The notes beneath the pieces were generated by a model that worked only from the letters and a program-made list of their open reading frames with translations, was not told where the DNA came from and ran no database searches. From Candidatus Aminicenantes bacterium UBA876 (GTDB taxonomy: Bacteria; Acidobacteriota; Aminicenantia; UBA2199): a DNA stretch of 20,261 nucleotides. The stretch lies in the NCBI GenBank assembly GCA_002294665.1, contig DBFQ01000077.1, positions 48,070-68,330 of the forward strand, written 5' to 3'. Made by a program: the position numbers and the translations under genes. This document shows positions 6,828 through 14,824 of this stretch, in pieces (position 1 is the first letter of the stretch; each line of letters opens with the position of its first letter).

Positions 6828-7337
6828 TCACCTCTTGATTTTATTCGGCCAATGATCGGAAGACGCGTTGGATTGCTCACACTGGCAGGATTCAAAATTC
6901 AAATTCGCACCGCAATTCGGGCAGATCCCGCGGCAGTCCGGACGGCAGACGGGATTGTCCGGAATGCAGATATTCACCTGCTCCGACATGATGCGTGCCA
7001 AGTCGATGTGATTGCCGCGGAAAAAAATGGTTTCCAAGTCGTTTTCGCTCAGGGAGATCGATCCGCCATCCACAAGCTGGACGGGGAAAAGAATGATGTC
7101 GAAACTGGAGTTAACCTTTTGTTCAAACTCTTCCAGGCAACGTACGCAGGTCAGCGAAACCGTCGTGCGCACGCTGCCCCTGGCACGGATTCGTTCGCCG
7201 TCCCTGGCCAGGTGAACAGAGTAATGGATATCATCGAGGTAACTGCCGTCTTCGTCAATCAGGGACGCGTCCCCCATCTCGACGATGTCCGCAAGCGACA
7301 TGCCTGCCGGGCCGATTTTCGCCGTTTCTATGAGCAT
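6828..7337 (-). CDS. yceD: YceD/DUF177 family protein (large rRNA accumulation protein D-like)
   Basis: A 169-residue DUF177 protein. It has the TCVRCLEEFE motif (about 63-72) and a second cysteine cluster toward the C-terminus (CRPDCRGICPNCGANLN, then CQC), which probably binds zinc. In bacteria and plastids the family is linked to 23S rRNA accumulation, and it nearly always precedes rpmF, as here. AAAGGA lies a few nt before the ATG. It is the first gene of the fab operon, directly behind the promoter at 7372-7400. Confidence 0.93.
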   Translation of the reverse strand: MLIETAKIGPAGMSLADIVEMGDASLIDEDGSYLDDIHYSVHLARDGERIRARGSVRTTVSLTCVRCLEEFEQKVNSSFDIILFPVQLVDGGSISLSENDLETIFFRGNHIDLARIMSEQVNICIPDNPVCRPDCRGICPNCGANLNFESCQCEQSNASSDHWPNKIKR

Positions 7338-7371
7338 TCGGATTCCTTTTCAGTGGATAGCGATACAAGGC

Positions 7372-7400
7372 TTTTTACCATATCCGGCCCGACAAGTCAA
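7372..7400 (-). promoter_or_regulatory. Promoter of the yceD-rpmF-plsX-fabG-acpP-fabF operon
   Basis: TTGACT (7395-7400), 17 bp, TAAAAA (7372-7377) on the minus strand, with an extended TGG directly before the -10. The predicted start is near 7365, giving a leader of about 28 nt. I see no FapR/FabR-like operator that I can name. Confidence 0.65.
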
Positions 7401-7453
7401 GAAATCGACCCCCTCATGCGGACAACCCCGAAAGGCCGGCAGCGCGCAAGGGC

Positions 7454-7494
7454 AAAAATCCCGCCTCGAGCGACGGCAACAAGCGCTCCCCGGG
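7454..7494 (-). terminator. Possible intrinsic terminator after miaB
   Basis: On the minus strand CCCG and GAGCG (7491-7494, 7468-7472 side) pair with CGCTC and CGGG partners across an 11-nt loop, with an internal bulge, followed by ATTTTTG (7453-7459 region). The stem is short and interrupted, so termination strength is doubtful. It begins 3 nt after the miaB stop. Confidence 0.4.
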
Positions 7495-7497
7495 CAT

Positions 7498-8790
7498 TCA
7501 GACCGCCGCCTCGACTCCACGAAGCGAATGCGGGCCCGCGGCCGTGATGCGGACTTTGAGCATGCTTCCCGGCACCGCCACGGATTCAACGTTGACCACG
7601 CGGTACGTTTCCGTGCGCGCAACCACCTCGTTGCGGACGCTGGGGTGCGGGGTCATGACCAGTACATCCTGCAGACTGCCGATCAATTGATGATTGCGGC
7701 GCAATTGAATCTCTTCCTGCAGCTGCTGCAGACGACGCAGTCGTTCCCGCTTGACTTCGGCAGGCACGCTGTCCCGCCAGGCCGACGCCCGGGTCGCCGG
7801 ACGGGGTGAATAAGCAAAAGAAAACACGGATTCATATTCAACCCGGCGCAACAGCGACAATGTGGCCAGGAAGTCCTTCTCACTCTCGCCGGGAAACCCC
7901 ACGATAAAATCAGCGGAAAAACTCATGCCGGGAACGGCCCTGCGGTAAGCGGTGATGATCTTCAGGTATTCGACACGCGAATAATTCCGCCGCATGCGTC
8001 TCAGCATGCGGGTTGAGCCGGATTGCGCCGGCAGGTGGATGTGGCGGGCGATATTTGAATGCGCCGCGACGACGTCAATCAGGCGCGGGTCATGGTAACC
8101 GGGGTACGACGTGATGAACCGGATCCAGCGGACATCTACAGCGGATGCCAGCCGATCAAGCAGAGAAGCAAACGACTCGCCGGTCTCCGGGTCGATCCAG
8201 TGGTTGACGTTCTGTCCCAGCAGAACGATTTCCCGATAGCCCTTTTGCGCCAGTTCCATGGCTTCAGCCAGAATGTAGCGCGCGGGCCGGTTTTTTTCCC
8301 GCCCGCGGGTGAATGGGACAATGCAGTAAGAGCAGAAATTATCACATCCTTCCATGATCGAGACAAATGCCGTCACCGCGCTGTTTCTGGATCGGGAATC
8401 AGGAACCAGTTCCTGCCATTGGCGCGAGAACCCCAGCGCGGCGCCTTTCTCCCGGCGGCGCATCAGCCCGTCAACGATCCGGTCCAGTTTGTGAAACTGG
8501 TGGGTCCCCACCAGATAGTCGATGCGCCGTTGTGTTTTCAACAGGCTTTGCCGTTCCGCCTGGGCCACGCAACCGGCCAGAATGACGATCTGTTCCGGGT
8601 CCAGACGTCCGATGAAGGACAGGGCTTTTTCGCGGGCCTTGGCCCGGACCGCGCAGCTGTTGACGATGACGATCCGGGCGTCCTGAACCCGGTCCGCCGG
8701 CGTCATGCCCCGCAGACGTAGAATGGATGCGATTTTTTCCGAGTCATTGACATTCATCTGGCAGCCGAAGGTATGAATGAAAAAGGTCAT
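7498..8790 (-). CDS. miaB: tRNA-2-methylthio-N6-dimethylallyladenosine synthase
   Basis: A 430-residue radical-SAM methylthiotransferase acting on A37 of tRNAs that read U-starting codons. The N-terminal UPF0004 domain has cluster cysteines Cys10 (FGCQMN), Cys46 and Cys74. The radical-SAM cluster is Cys149, Cys153 and Cys156 in GCDNFCSYC, followed by IVPFTRGRE, the MiaB signature. A TRAM-like domain occupies roughly the last 65 residues. Its ATG overlaps the recN stop by 4 nt (ATGA), so the two are co-transcribed and probably coupled. Confidence 0.97.
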   Translation of the reverse strand: MTFFIHTFGCQMNVNDSEKIASILRLRGMTPADRVQDARIVIVNSCAVRAKAREKALSFIGRLDPEQIVILAGCVAQAERQSLLKTQRRIDYLVGTHQFHKLDRIVDGLMRRREKGAALGFSRQWQELVPDSRSRNSAVTAFVSIMEGCDNFCSYCIVPFTRGREKNRPARYILAEAMELAQKGYREIVLLGQNVNHWIDPETGESFASLLDRLASAVDVRWIRFITSYPGYHDPRLIDVVAAHSNIARHIHLPAQSGSTRMLRRMRRNYSRVEYLKIITAYRRAVPGMSFSADFIVGFPGESEKDFLATLSLLRRVEYESVFSFAYSPRPATRASAWRDSVPAEVKRERLRRLQQLQEEIQLRRNHQLIGSLQDVLVMTPHPSVRNEVVARTETYRVVNVESVAVPGSMLKVRITAAGPHSLRGVEAAV

Positions 8791-10409
8791 GATCGACGCT
8801 GGCTGCGCAGGTTCTCCGCGGCGCGGATCACGTCGTTGTTTACGGCACTGCCGGCCATCAGCCGGGCGAGCTCGCGGATTTGTTCGTCATGATCCAGTAC
8901 ACGCACATCGCTATAGGTGCGGCTGTCCTCAAACCGCTTCTCCACGAGAAAATGGCGATCGGCGAAAGCCGCAATCTGAGGCAGGTGGGAAATACACAGC
9001 ACCTGGCCTTTGCGGGAGATCCGCTTCAGTTTTTCACCCACAAATTCAGCCGTCTTGCCGCCGATTCCCGTGTCGATTTCGTCAAAAATACTGGTTCCGG
9101 TCCGGCCTTCGTCGCGCAGGGATTTCAATGCCAGCATCAAGCGGGACAATTCCCCCCCGGAAGCCACTTCCCGAACCCGGGCGGGAGATTGGCCGGGATT
9201 GGAAGAAAAGTAGAATTCCACCCGGTCCGGTCCGCGCTCGGAAGCGGTTTGTTCCGTCACTTCCGCCTCGGATATGCGTACCTCGAATCGGGAATGCGGC
9301 AACTCCAGGCGCGAAAGTTCCTCTTCCATGATGGATCCCAACTCCGCCGCCCGCTCCCGCCGCCGGAGCCGCAATTCATCCAGCACAAGTCGGTATTGGT
9401 CCAGCGCCTCCTTGATAAGGCGGTCGCAGTCGCGCAGGGACATGTCCATGTGGATCAATCGCTCACGCTCCGCGCGCATCTCTTCAAGCCGCTGCAGCAG
9501 GCCGTCCAGGTCGGTGTCGTATTTGGATTTCAAACGACGGATGCGCATGAGCTTTTCTTCCACCTGATTCAACTCGGCCTCATCATACTCAACCTGGCCG
9601 GCGACTGCGCTGATTTGCTTGGACAGATCCGGGATCATGCCGGAAAACTGCTCAACATCCTGCAGGAACGGCTGCAGTTCGCCATAGATTTCCTGGAGGA
9701 AACGCAAGTCGCGGAGCACATCCGTCACCTGGTTGTAAATCGCGTTCTCGCCCTCGTAGAGTTGCGTGGTCAGGCGGCCGGACCGAGTCAGGATCTCTTC
9801 GGCGGAACCCAGGATCCTGGCACGTCGTTCCAGTTCCTCATCATCTCCGGGTCGCAGGTCCAGTTCTTCGATCTCGCTGACGCGGAAAGCCAGAAAATCG
9901 AGGCGTTCATCCATGCCCTGCTTACGCCGCCGCAATTCCTCCCGCTCTTCCAACCGGCGCTTCAACTCCGCGCCGGCAACGGCAAGTTTCGCGAGAACTG
10001 CGGCGTTTCCGCTAAAATCATCCAGGTACAGGGCATGGTTGAGTGGATTCAACAGGAAAACATGTTCATTCTGACCATAGATGTCCAGGCATGCCTGCGC
10101 TTGCTCCTGGAGCTGGTCAAAAGGAACCATGGACCCGTTGACGAAACAGATCGACTTCCGTTTCCCCACTTCGCGGCGCAGCGCCAGTTCCTTCCCGTCT
10201 TGTTGAAACAGGGCTTCCACCACAAGACGCTCCGCTCCGTCACGAATGGCTGCGGCCGGCGTTTTGCGCTGCAGCAACATGTTCAAGGCACCGATCAGGA
10301 TTGATTTGCCCGCACCTGTCTCTCCGGTGAGCACATTCAGGCCGGGTGAGAAATCCAGCCTGGCGGCCTGGACAACCGCGAAATTTTCAACCTTCAGAAA
10401 GGACAGCAT
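8787..10409 (-). CDS. recN: DNA repair protein RecN
   Basis: A 540-residue SMC-like ATPase for double-strand break repair. Walker A is GETGAGKS (29-36), the ABC signature is VASGGELSR (415-423), Walker B is IFDEID (441-446), and long coiled-coil stretches lie between about 140 and 360. The ATG at 10409 (MLSFLKVENF) is preferred; a TTG two codons upstream is also possible. The ribosome-binding site is weak (GGGG before TTGCAG). A good promoter 78-106 nt upstream gives a leader of about 71 nt. I see no LexA-type box matching the E. coli or Bacillus consensus there. Followed by miaB. Confidence 0.97.
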   Translation of the reverse strand: MLSFLKVENFAVVQAARLDFSPGLNVLTGETGAGKSILIGALNMLLQRKTPAAAIRDGAERLVVEALFQQDGKELALRREVGKRKSICFVNGSMVPFDQLQEQAQACLDIYGQNEHVFLLNPLNHALYLDDFSGNAAVLAKLAVAGAELKRRLEEREELRRRKQGMDERLDFLAFRVSEIEELDLRPGDDEELERRARILGSAEEILTRSGRLTTQLYEGENAIYNQVTDVLRDLRFLQEIYGELQPFLQDVEQFSGMIPDLSKQISAVAGQVEYDEAELNQVEEKLMRIRRLKSKYDTDLDGLLQRLEEMRAERERLIHMDMSLRDCDRLIKEALDQYRLVLDELRLRRRERAAELGSIMEEELSRLELPHSRFEVRISEAEVTEQTASERGPDRVEFYFSSNPGQSPARVREVASGGELSRLMLALKSLRDEGRTGTSIFDEIDTGIGGKTAEFVGEKLKRISRKGQVLCISHLPQIAAFADRHFLVEKRFEDSRTYSDVRVLDHDEQIRELARLMAGSAVNNDVIRAAENLRSQRRS

Positions 10410-10486
10410 CTGCAACCCCGGACGTTGTGCCAGTCCCCGCGTTCTCCCTGGATCGATCGGAGTTCCCGCGGCAATGGAAAAAGCAC

Positions 10487-10515
10487 AATATAGCCAAAAC
10501 AGGGGGAAAAGTCAA
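10487..10515 (-). promoter_or_regulatory. Sigma70-like promoter of recN-miaB
   Basis: TTGACT (10510-10515), 17 bp, TATATT (10487-10492) on the minus strand. The -35 contains the TGA stop (10512-10514) of the upstream unknown gene. The predicted start is near 10480. Confidence 0.75.
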
Positions 10516-11177
10516 CGCGTATCCCCCCGGTACGGACCCGCGCTGAATGTCACGCGCACGGATTGGGTATGTTCCCATTGCCCGTCACCCTCACCCCAGT
10601 CCCAGGCAATCCGCCCGCGCGTACCGCCGGGGCGATCCATGCGCGCTTCTTTCCATTGCAGCCGGTTCGAGCCGTGCAGGATTCCGCGGCGGTACCTCTT
10701 TTCCGACTCATCCCCGATCCCGGTATGACTGCGGGGGAAAAGCAGGGTTTTCCCCCAATCCGCCAGGCCGGGTGTCGCAGCGGCGCCGCTCACCAGCAGA
10801 TCCAGCCTCACTTCCCCCCCCTCCCTCAGCGCGAAGCGCGTCATCAATTGCGGTTTAATCAGGTCGTTTGCGCAATAAGTCCGCCTTTTACCCCCTGTCT
10901 CCACAGACTCCCGCCAGTTGACCTGCGGATCGTCCTGAGCGCATTCATGCAGATTGAACAGAATGAAATCACCATTGTCACGTTCCAGCAGGGCGCAGGT
11001 GGACAGAACCAGGACGTAACTTCCGCAAACGCTGAAGCCGGGGCGGGATGCGGCATATTCACCTTCCACGACAAGGTGGACCTGAACCCGGAAGCGCGGC
11101 GGGACGGCTGAGAACAGAAGAGTCCCGGCCCACAATCCCGCAAAAAACCAACAGACCCGGCGCCGGCAACGGCTCAT
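10512..11177 (-). CDS. Unrecognised exported protein, divergent from pbpC
   Basis: A 221-residue protein that I do not recognise. The N-terminus (basic MSRCRRR, then a hydrophobic stretch 8-25 ending in FSAVPP) looks like a signal peptide or membrane anchor. The remainder looks beta-rich (VQVHLVVEGEY, SYVLVLSTC, VRLDLLVSG, QSVRVTFSAG) with four cysteines (51, 61, 79, 102) that could form disulfides in the periplasm. The frame stays open a further 600 nt upstream, opposite pbpC, but that part is antisense to a clear gene; the ATG at 11177 is the first sensible start after the promoter. There is little Shine-Dalgarno, and the -10 box lies 7 nt away. An 8-G run lies in codons around 118-121. The divergent arrangement suggests co-regulation with pbpC; function unknown. 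Confidence 0.65.
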   Translation of the reverse strand: MSRCRRRVCWFFAGLWAGTLLFSAVPPRFRVQVHLVVEGEYAASRPGFSVCGSYVLVLSTCALLERDNGDFILFNLHECAQDDPQVNWRESVETGGKRRTYCANDLIKPQLMTRFALREGGEVRLDLLVSGAAATPGLADWGKTLLFPRSHTGIGDESEKRYRRGILHGSNRLQWKEARMDRPGGTRGRIAWDWGEGDGQWEHTQSVRVTFSAGPYRGDTR

Positions 11178-11184
11178 GATCTCA

Positions 11185-11213
11185 ATTACGCCACAAACCC
11201 GGTTCCGGTTCAA
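11185..11213 (-). promoter_or_regulatory. Promoter of the unknown exported gene
   Basis: TTGAAC (11208-11213), 17 bp, CGTAAT (11185-11190) on the minus strand with extended TGG. Transcription would start at or within 1-2 nt of the ATG 11177. Confidence 0.5.
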
Positions 11214-11225
11214 GCGCAAACGCTT
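11212..11225. repeat. Inverted repeat bridging divergent -35 boxes
   Basis: AAGCG, 4-nt CAAA, CGCTT (11212-11216 and 11221-11225). It touches the -35 of the minus-strand promoter and the -35 of pbpC. A tandem CCGGTT repeat (11199-11204, 11205-11210) lies beside it. It is a possible operator. Confidence 0.4.
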
Positions 11226-11252
11226 TTCACAACCCCGGCAAACTGCTACACT
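11224..11252 (+). promoter_or_regulatory. Promoter of pbpC
   Basis: TTTTCA (11224-11229), 17 bp, TACACT (11247-11252) with extended TGC. The -10 ends 6 nt before the ATG, so RNA would begin at the start codon (leaderless pattern). Confidence 0.6.
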
Positions 11253-11258
11253 GCGTTC

Positions 11259-13610
11259 ATGCGCGGCGGCACGAAACACGCAAACAGGACGCGGCTGATC
11301 ATCACGCTCGCAACGACAATACTGTCGATACTGGCGGTCTACCTGGCCATTCCCATGCCCCGCTTCGCGGACACTCACAGCACGGTCGTGCTGGATCACC
11401 AGGGCAGGATTCTGCGTGCCTTTCTCTCCGCGGATGGGCAATGGCGTTTCCCCCCGGATCCGGGCTACCGCGTACCCAAGCCCCTGCTGGCCTGCGTTCT
11501 GATGTATGAAGACCGCCGTTTCCCGTTCCACAACGGTGTGGATCCGCGCGCGGCGCTGCGCGCCCTGCTGCAGAATACGCGTCACATGCGCTTCGTTGAA
11601 GGCGGCTCGACCCTGACCATGCAGACCGTCCGCCTGGCCGGGCGGCGCCCGCGCACCCTGCTCAACAAACTCCTGGAAGCCCTGCAGGCCGTGAAACTTG
11701 AATTGCAGTGGCCGAAATCCCGGATTCTGAATACCTATCTGAACCACGCCCCATACGGAGGCAACGTTCAGGGAATTCATGCCGCGGCCATGCGCTACTT
11801 CGGCAAACCGCCACGCCGGCTGACGTGGAGTGAAGCTGCAACCCTGGCTGTGCTTCCCAACTCTCCCGGGCTGATCTCCCCGGTGATGAACCGTGAAAAA
11901 CTGCGTGACAAGAGAAACAGGCTGCTGCTCAGCCTGGAAAACGAAGCCATTATCCCACCCACCGTCGCCCGGCTCGCCAGAGAGGAGCCCCTACCCCTCC
12001 GCCTGCACAGCTTTCAGGTTGCCGGCGCGCATTGGTCGCAGCACTTCCACGAGAATCCGGCTACGCGGGGCGGAATCAATCGAACCTCGCTGGATATCAC
12101 AATCCAACAACTGGTGGAAAAGGAAGTCAGCGCCCATGCCGACAAGATCAGACGCGAAGGTATCCGCCAGGTCGCCGCGGTGGTGCTGGACACCGGGTCC
12201 GCGGCCGTGAAGGCATATGTCGGATCGGCGGATTTCTTTGATTTCGCCGCACACGGTCCGATCGATGGCGCCGCGGCCCCACGATCCACCGGATCGATTC
12301 TCAAGCCTTTTTTATTCGCGCTGGCGATGGATGCCGGCCTGATCCTTCCCCGCACCTGGATTCACGATATCCCCACCTTTTACGGCGCATTTTCTCCGGC
12401 CAATGCCGATCGCGGCTACAGCGGCCTGGTAACCGCCCGCGACGCATTGATCCGGTCCCTGAATGTACCGGCCGTACGGCTGCTGAACCTGTACGGAACG
12501 GATCGACTGCACCGCTTCCTGCAAAACGCCGGTTTATCCACATTGTTTCGTGATCCGGACGATTACGGCCTGACCCTGATCCTGGGAGGAGGCGAAGCCC
12601 GCCTGATTGAGTTGGCGGCATTGTACCGTGGACTGGGTGCAAACGGAAAATTCCACCCGGTGCTCACCGTAGCCGAGCACGGGTCAGAACGATTTCATCC
12701 TCAACTGATTTCCCCCCAGGCCTGTCACCTGACCCTGGAAATACTGCGGGGCCTGAAACGGCCGGGATCTGAATATTATTGGCAACAATTCAGCAGCAGC
12801 CGCCCGGTGGCCTGGAAAACCGGGACCAGTTACGGTCAAAGGGATGGATGGTCCCTGGGGCTGACGCCTGCGTGGACGATCGGCATCTGGGCGGGAAACT
12901 TCACCGGCGAGGGCAATCCTCACCTGACAGGCGCCGGAACAGCCGCCCCGTTGATGTTTCAATTGTTCAACTCACTACCCACGGGCAATCACCCGCCCTG
13001 GTTTTCCCGGAAGGAACTGGAATTCCAGACGCTTGAATTGTGCCGGGAGAGTGGTTTCCGCGCCGGGCCGGATTGCCCCGCGACCGTCACGGCAGAAGCA
13101 CCCTTACGGGCGCGCCCGCTGCCGGTCTGCCCCTATCATCGCCGGGTTTTCCTCACTCTCGACGAAAAGCACCAGGTCTGTTCAAGGTGCTGGACGCCCG
13201 GCGAATACAAGTCCGCCGTGCGCCTGGTACTGCCGGCGGAAGTGGTTCAGTTCATGCGCAATCGAGGCCTCAGCTACGATCCGCTTCCGCCCCACCTTCC
13301 CGAATGCCCGACCGTACCTTCCGGCCATTCCCTGCGCTTTGTTTACCCGGAGCCCGGCGCCCATGTCATGATTCCCCGGGACTTCATGGGAGTCCGGCAA
13401 CGCATTACGATAACGGTTGCACACCGTGCGGCTGCGGCGCGGGTGTTCTGGTACGTGGACGGAGAATACCGCGGCGAAACCAGGGGGACGCACAAGAAAG
13501 CCCTGTTTCTGGAGCCGGGCCGGCATCGCATTGTGGTAATGGATGATGAGGGAAATCAGCAGGAACGTCGCCTGCTGGTCATCCACGCTGCCGCTGCGGA
13601 TTCCGGTTGA
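11259..13610 (+). CDS. pbpC: Penicillin-binding protein 1C (bifunctional class A PBP)
   Basis: 783 residues. A membrane anchor (about 12-31) is followed by a GT51 transglycosylase domain (about 45-230) with catalytic Glu84 in YEDRRFPFHNGVD and EGGSTLTMQ (114-122), then a transpeptidase domain (about 300-570) with Ser346-Ile-Leu-Lys349, Ser400-Leu-Asn402 and Lys520-Thr-Gly. Next comes the cysteine-containing linker typical of PBP1C (Cys595, 606, 624, 641, 644) and a C-terminal BiPBP_C beta-domain (about 690-776). It polymerises and crosslinks peptidoglycan in the periplasm. PBP1C genes are often next to an alpha-2-macroglobulin gene; none is here. There is no Shine-Dalgarno before the ATG. Its TGA stop lies inside the -35 of the next gene's promoter. 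Confidence 0.96.
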   Translation: MRGGTKHANRTRLIITLATTILSILAVYLAIPMPRFADTHSTVVLDHQGRILRAFLSADGQWRFPPDPGYRVPKPLLACVLMYEDRRFPFHNGVDPRAALRALLQNTRHMRFVEGGSTLTMQTVRLAGRRPRTLLNKLLEALQAVKLELQWPKSRILNTYLNHAPYGGNVQGIHAAAMRYFGKPPRRLTWSEAATLAVLPNSPGLISPVMNREKLRDKRNRLLLSLENEAIIPPTVARLAREEPLPLRLHSFQVAGAHWSQHFHENPATRGGINRTSLDITIQQLVEKEVSAHADKIRREGIRQVAAVVLDTGSAAVKAYVGSADFFDFAAHGPIDGAAAPRSTGSILKPFLFALAMDAGLILPRTWIHDIPTFYGAFSPANADRGYSGLVTARDALIRSLNVPAVRLLNLYGTDRLHRFLQNAGLSTLFRDPDDYGLTLILGGGEARLIELAALYRGLGANGKFHPVLTVAEHGSERFHPQLISPQACHLTLEILRGLKRPGSEYYWQQFSSSRPVAWKTGTSYGQRDGWSLGLTPAWTIGIWAGNFTGEGNPHLTGAGTAAPLMFQLFNSLPTGNHPPWFSRKELEFQTLELCRESGFRAGPDCPATVTAEAPLRARPLPVCPYHRRVFLTLDEKHQVCSRCWTPGEYKSAVRLVLPAEVVQFMRNRGLSYDPLPPHLPECPTVPSGHSLRFVYPEPGAHVMIPRDFMGVRQRITITVAHRAAAARVFWYVDGEYRGETRGTHKKALFLEPGRHRIVVMDDEGNQQERRLLVIHAAAADSG

Positions 13611-13635
13611 CTTCAAATCAACGCTCTGCTAATCT
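13607..13635 (+). promoter_or_regulatory. Promoter of the aminotransferase gene
   Basis: TTGACT (13607-13612), 17 bp, TAATCT (13630-13635) with extended TGC. The -35 contains the pbpC stop TGA (13608-13610). Confidence 0.5.
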
Positions 13636-13651
13636 GGGTGCTCATTCATCT

Positions 13652-13656
13652 GGAGG
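13652..13656 (+). promoter_or_regulatory. Ribosome-binding site deciding the GTG start of the aminotransferase
   Basis: GGAGG, 6 nt before GTG 13663. A TTG at 13657 directly abuts GGAGG and cannot use it. Confidence 0.75.
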
Positions 13657-13662
13657 TTGCCT

Positions 13663-14820
13663 GTGGACAAAGAAATCAAACTCGTTGATATCCGGGCCCA
13701 ATACGAAGAGATTCGCGATGAATTGCACAGACACTGGGATGACGTATTCCGCGACATGCACCTGATGCTCGGACCGCACCAGAATGCATTCGAAAACGAA
13801 TTCGCGGCCTACTCCGGGGCGCGTTTCGGCGTCGGCGTCGGTTCAGGCACCGCCGCGATCCACCTTGGACTCCTGGCTCTCGGTGTCCGCCCCGGCGAAG
13901 AAGTCATCGTGCCGTCCTTTACCTTCTTTGCCACTGTGGAAGCGGTGGTCCATTGCGGCGCGGTGCCGGTCCTGCTCGATGTGGAAGAGGCAGGCGCCAC
14001 GCTCTCCGCTGAAAAAGTCCGTGCGTTTATCCGGGAAAAATGCACCCTGCGCGGCCAGGAGCTGATCAATCGCGCAAGCGGCCGCCGCGTTCGCGCCCTG
14101 ATTCCCGTACACCTGTACGGCATGCCGGCCGAAATGGATGAATTGATGGATATTGCGCGTGAGAACGGGCTGCAGGTACTCGAAGACTGCGCCCAGGCGC
14201 ACGGCGCCGAGTTCAGGGGGCGGAAAGCCGGTTCGTTCGGAGATGCGGCCGCCTACAGTTTCTATTTTTCCAAAAACCTCAGTGCATTGGGAGAAGGCGG
14301 AATTGTGCTCACATCCAGGGAGGACGTGCGCGATGCCGTTCAACGCTTGCGTCTGCATGGACAGACAGACAAATACACCCATAACGAAATCGGCTTCAAT
14401 TCCCGCCTGGACGAAATCCAGGCCGTGGTCCTGCGTCTGAAACTGCAGAAACTGGACCGCTGGAACCAGCGCAGAATTGAATTGGCCGCCCGCTACGACA
14501 ACGCGTTACGGGATCTGCCGCTGAAATTTTTTGTCCCGTTGGAGGGAAGGCGGGCGGTTTACCACCTCTACGTCATCCGCACGGCCCGACGCGATGCGCT
14601 GGCGGATTACCTGCGGGATCGCAAAATCGGCGTCGGCGTGCATTATCCGATTCCCTGTCACCTCCAGCCCGGTGTTCATGATCTCGGTTACAGCCGGGGT
14701 GACCTTCCGGTTTCGGAACGCCTGGCGGCCGAAGTATTGTCACTACCGATGCATCCTCATTTGAGCGAGATGGATGTGGATCGAGTCGCGCAAGCGATCC
14801 GCGAATTTTTTAAGGAGTAA
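13663..14820 (+). CDS. DegT/DnrJ/EryC1/StrS-family PLP-dependent sugar aminotransferase
   Basis: 385 residues from a GTG start. It has the fold-type I aminotransferase features of nucleotide-sugar aminotransferases: GSGTAAIHL (60-68), PSFTFFAT (84-91), the PLP-contacting LEDCAQAHGA (173-182) and Schiff-base Lys204 in SFYFSKNLSALGEGG. The C-terminal HYPIPCHLQP is also typical. It would transfer an amino group to a keto-sugar nucleotide (dTDP- or UDP-linked) for surface glycan; the exact sugar cannot be told. The stop codon overlaps the Shine-Dalgarno of the next gene, so it is coupled to the ligase. No other sugar-nucleotide enzymes are in the window. Confidence 0.92.
   Translation: MDKEIKLVDIRAQYEEIRDELHRHWDDVFRDMHLMLGPHQNAFENEFAAYSGARFGVGVGSGTAAIHLGLLALGVRPGEEVIVPSFTFFATVEAVVHCGAVPVLLDVEEAGATLSAEKVRAFIREKCTLRGQELINRASGRRVRALIPVHLYGMPAEMDELMDIARENGLQVLEDCAQAHGAEFRGRKAGSFGDAAAYSFYFSKNLSALGEGGIVLTSREDVRDAVQRLRLHGQTDKYTHNEIGFNSRLDEIQAVVLRLKLQKLDRWNQRRIELAARYDNALRDLPLKFFVPLEGRRAVYHLYVIRTARRDALADYLRDRKIGVGVHYPIPCHLQPGVHDLGYSRGDLPVSERLAAEVLSLPMHPHLSEMDVDRVAQAIREFFKE
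14812..14817 (+). promoter_or_regulatory. Ribosome-binding site deciding the TTG start of the ligase gene
   Basis: AAGGAG at the very end of the aminotransferase gene, 7 nt before TTG 14825. Confidence 0.65.
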
Positions 14821-14824
14821 GTCA

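Noticed and set aside
8880..10304. Open frame of 474 codons on the plus strand opposite recN
   Set aside because: It is exactly antisense to a clear RecN with all motifs, has no family signature, and is explained by GC-rich codon bias.
11178..11780. Upstream extension (about 201 codons) of the unknown exported gene, opposite pbpC
   Set aside because: Antisense to the conserved GT51 part of PBP1C; the promoter and signal peptide place the start at 11177.
14774..14824. ATG 14774 start of the ligase, overlapping the aminotransferase by 47 nt
   Set aside because: No ribosome-binding site was found there, while TTG 14825 has AAGGAG at 7 nt; the added residues are charged and out of character with the hydrophobic start.
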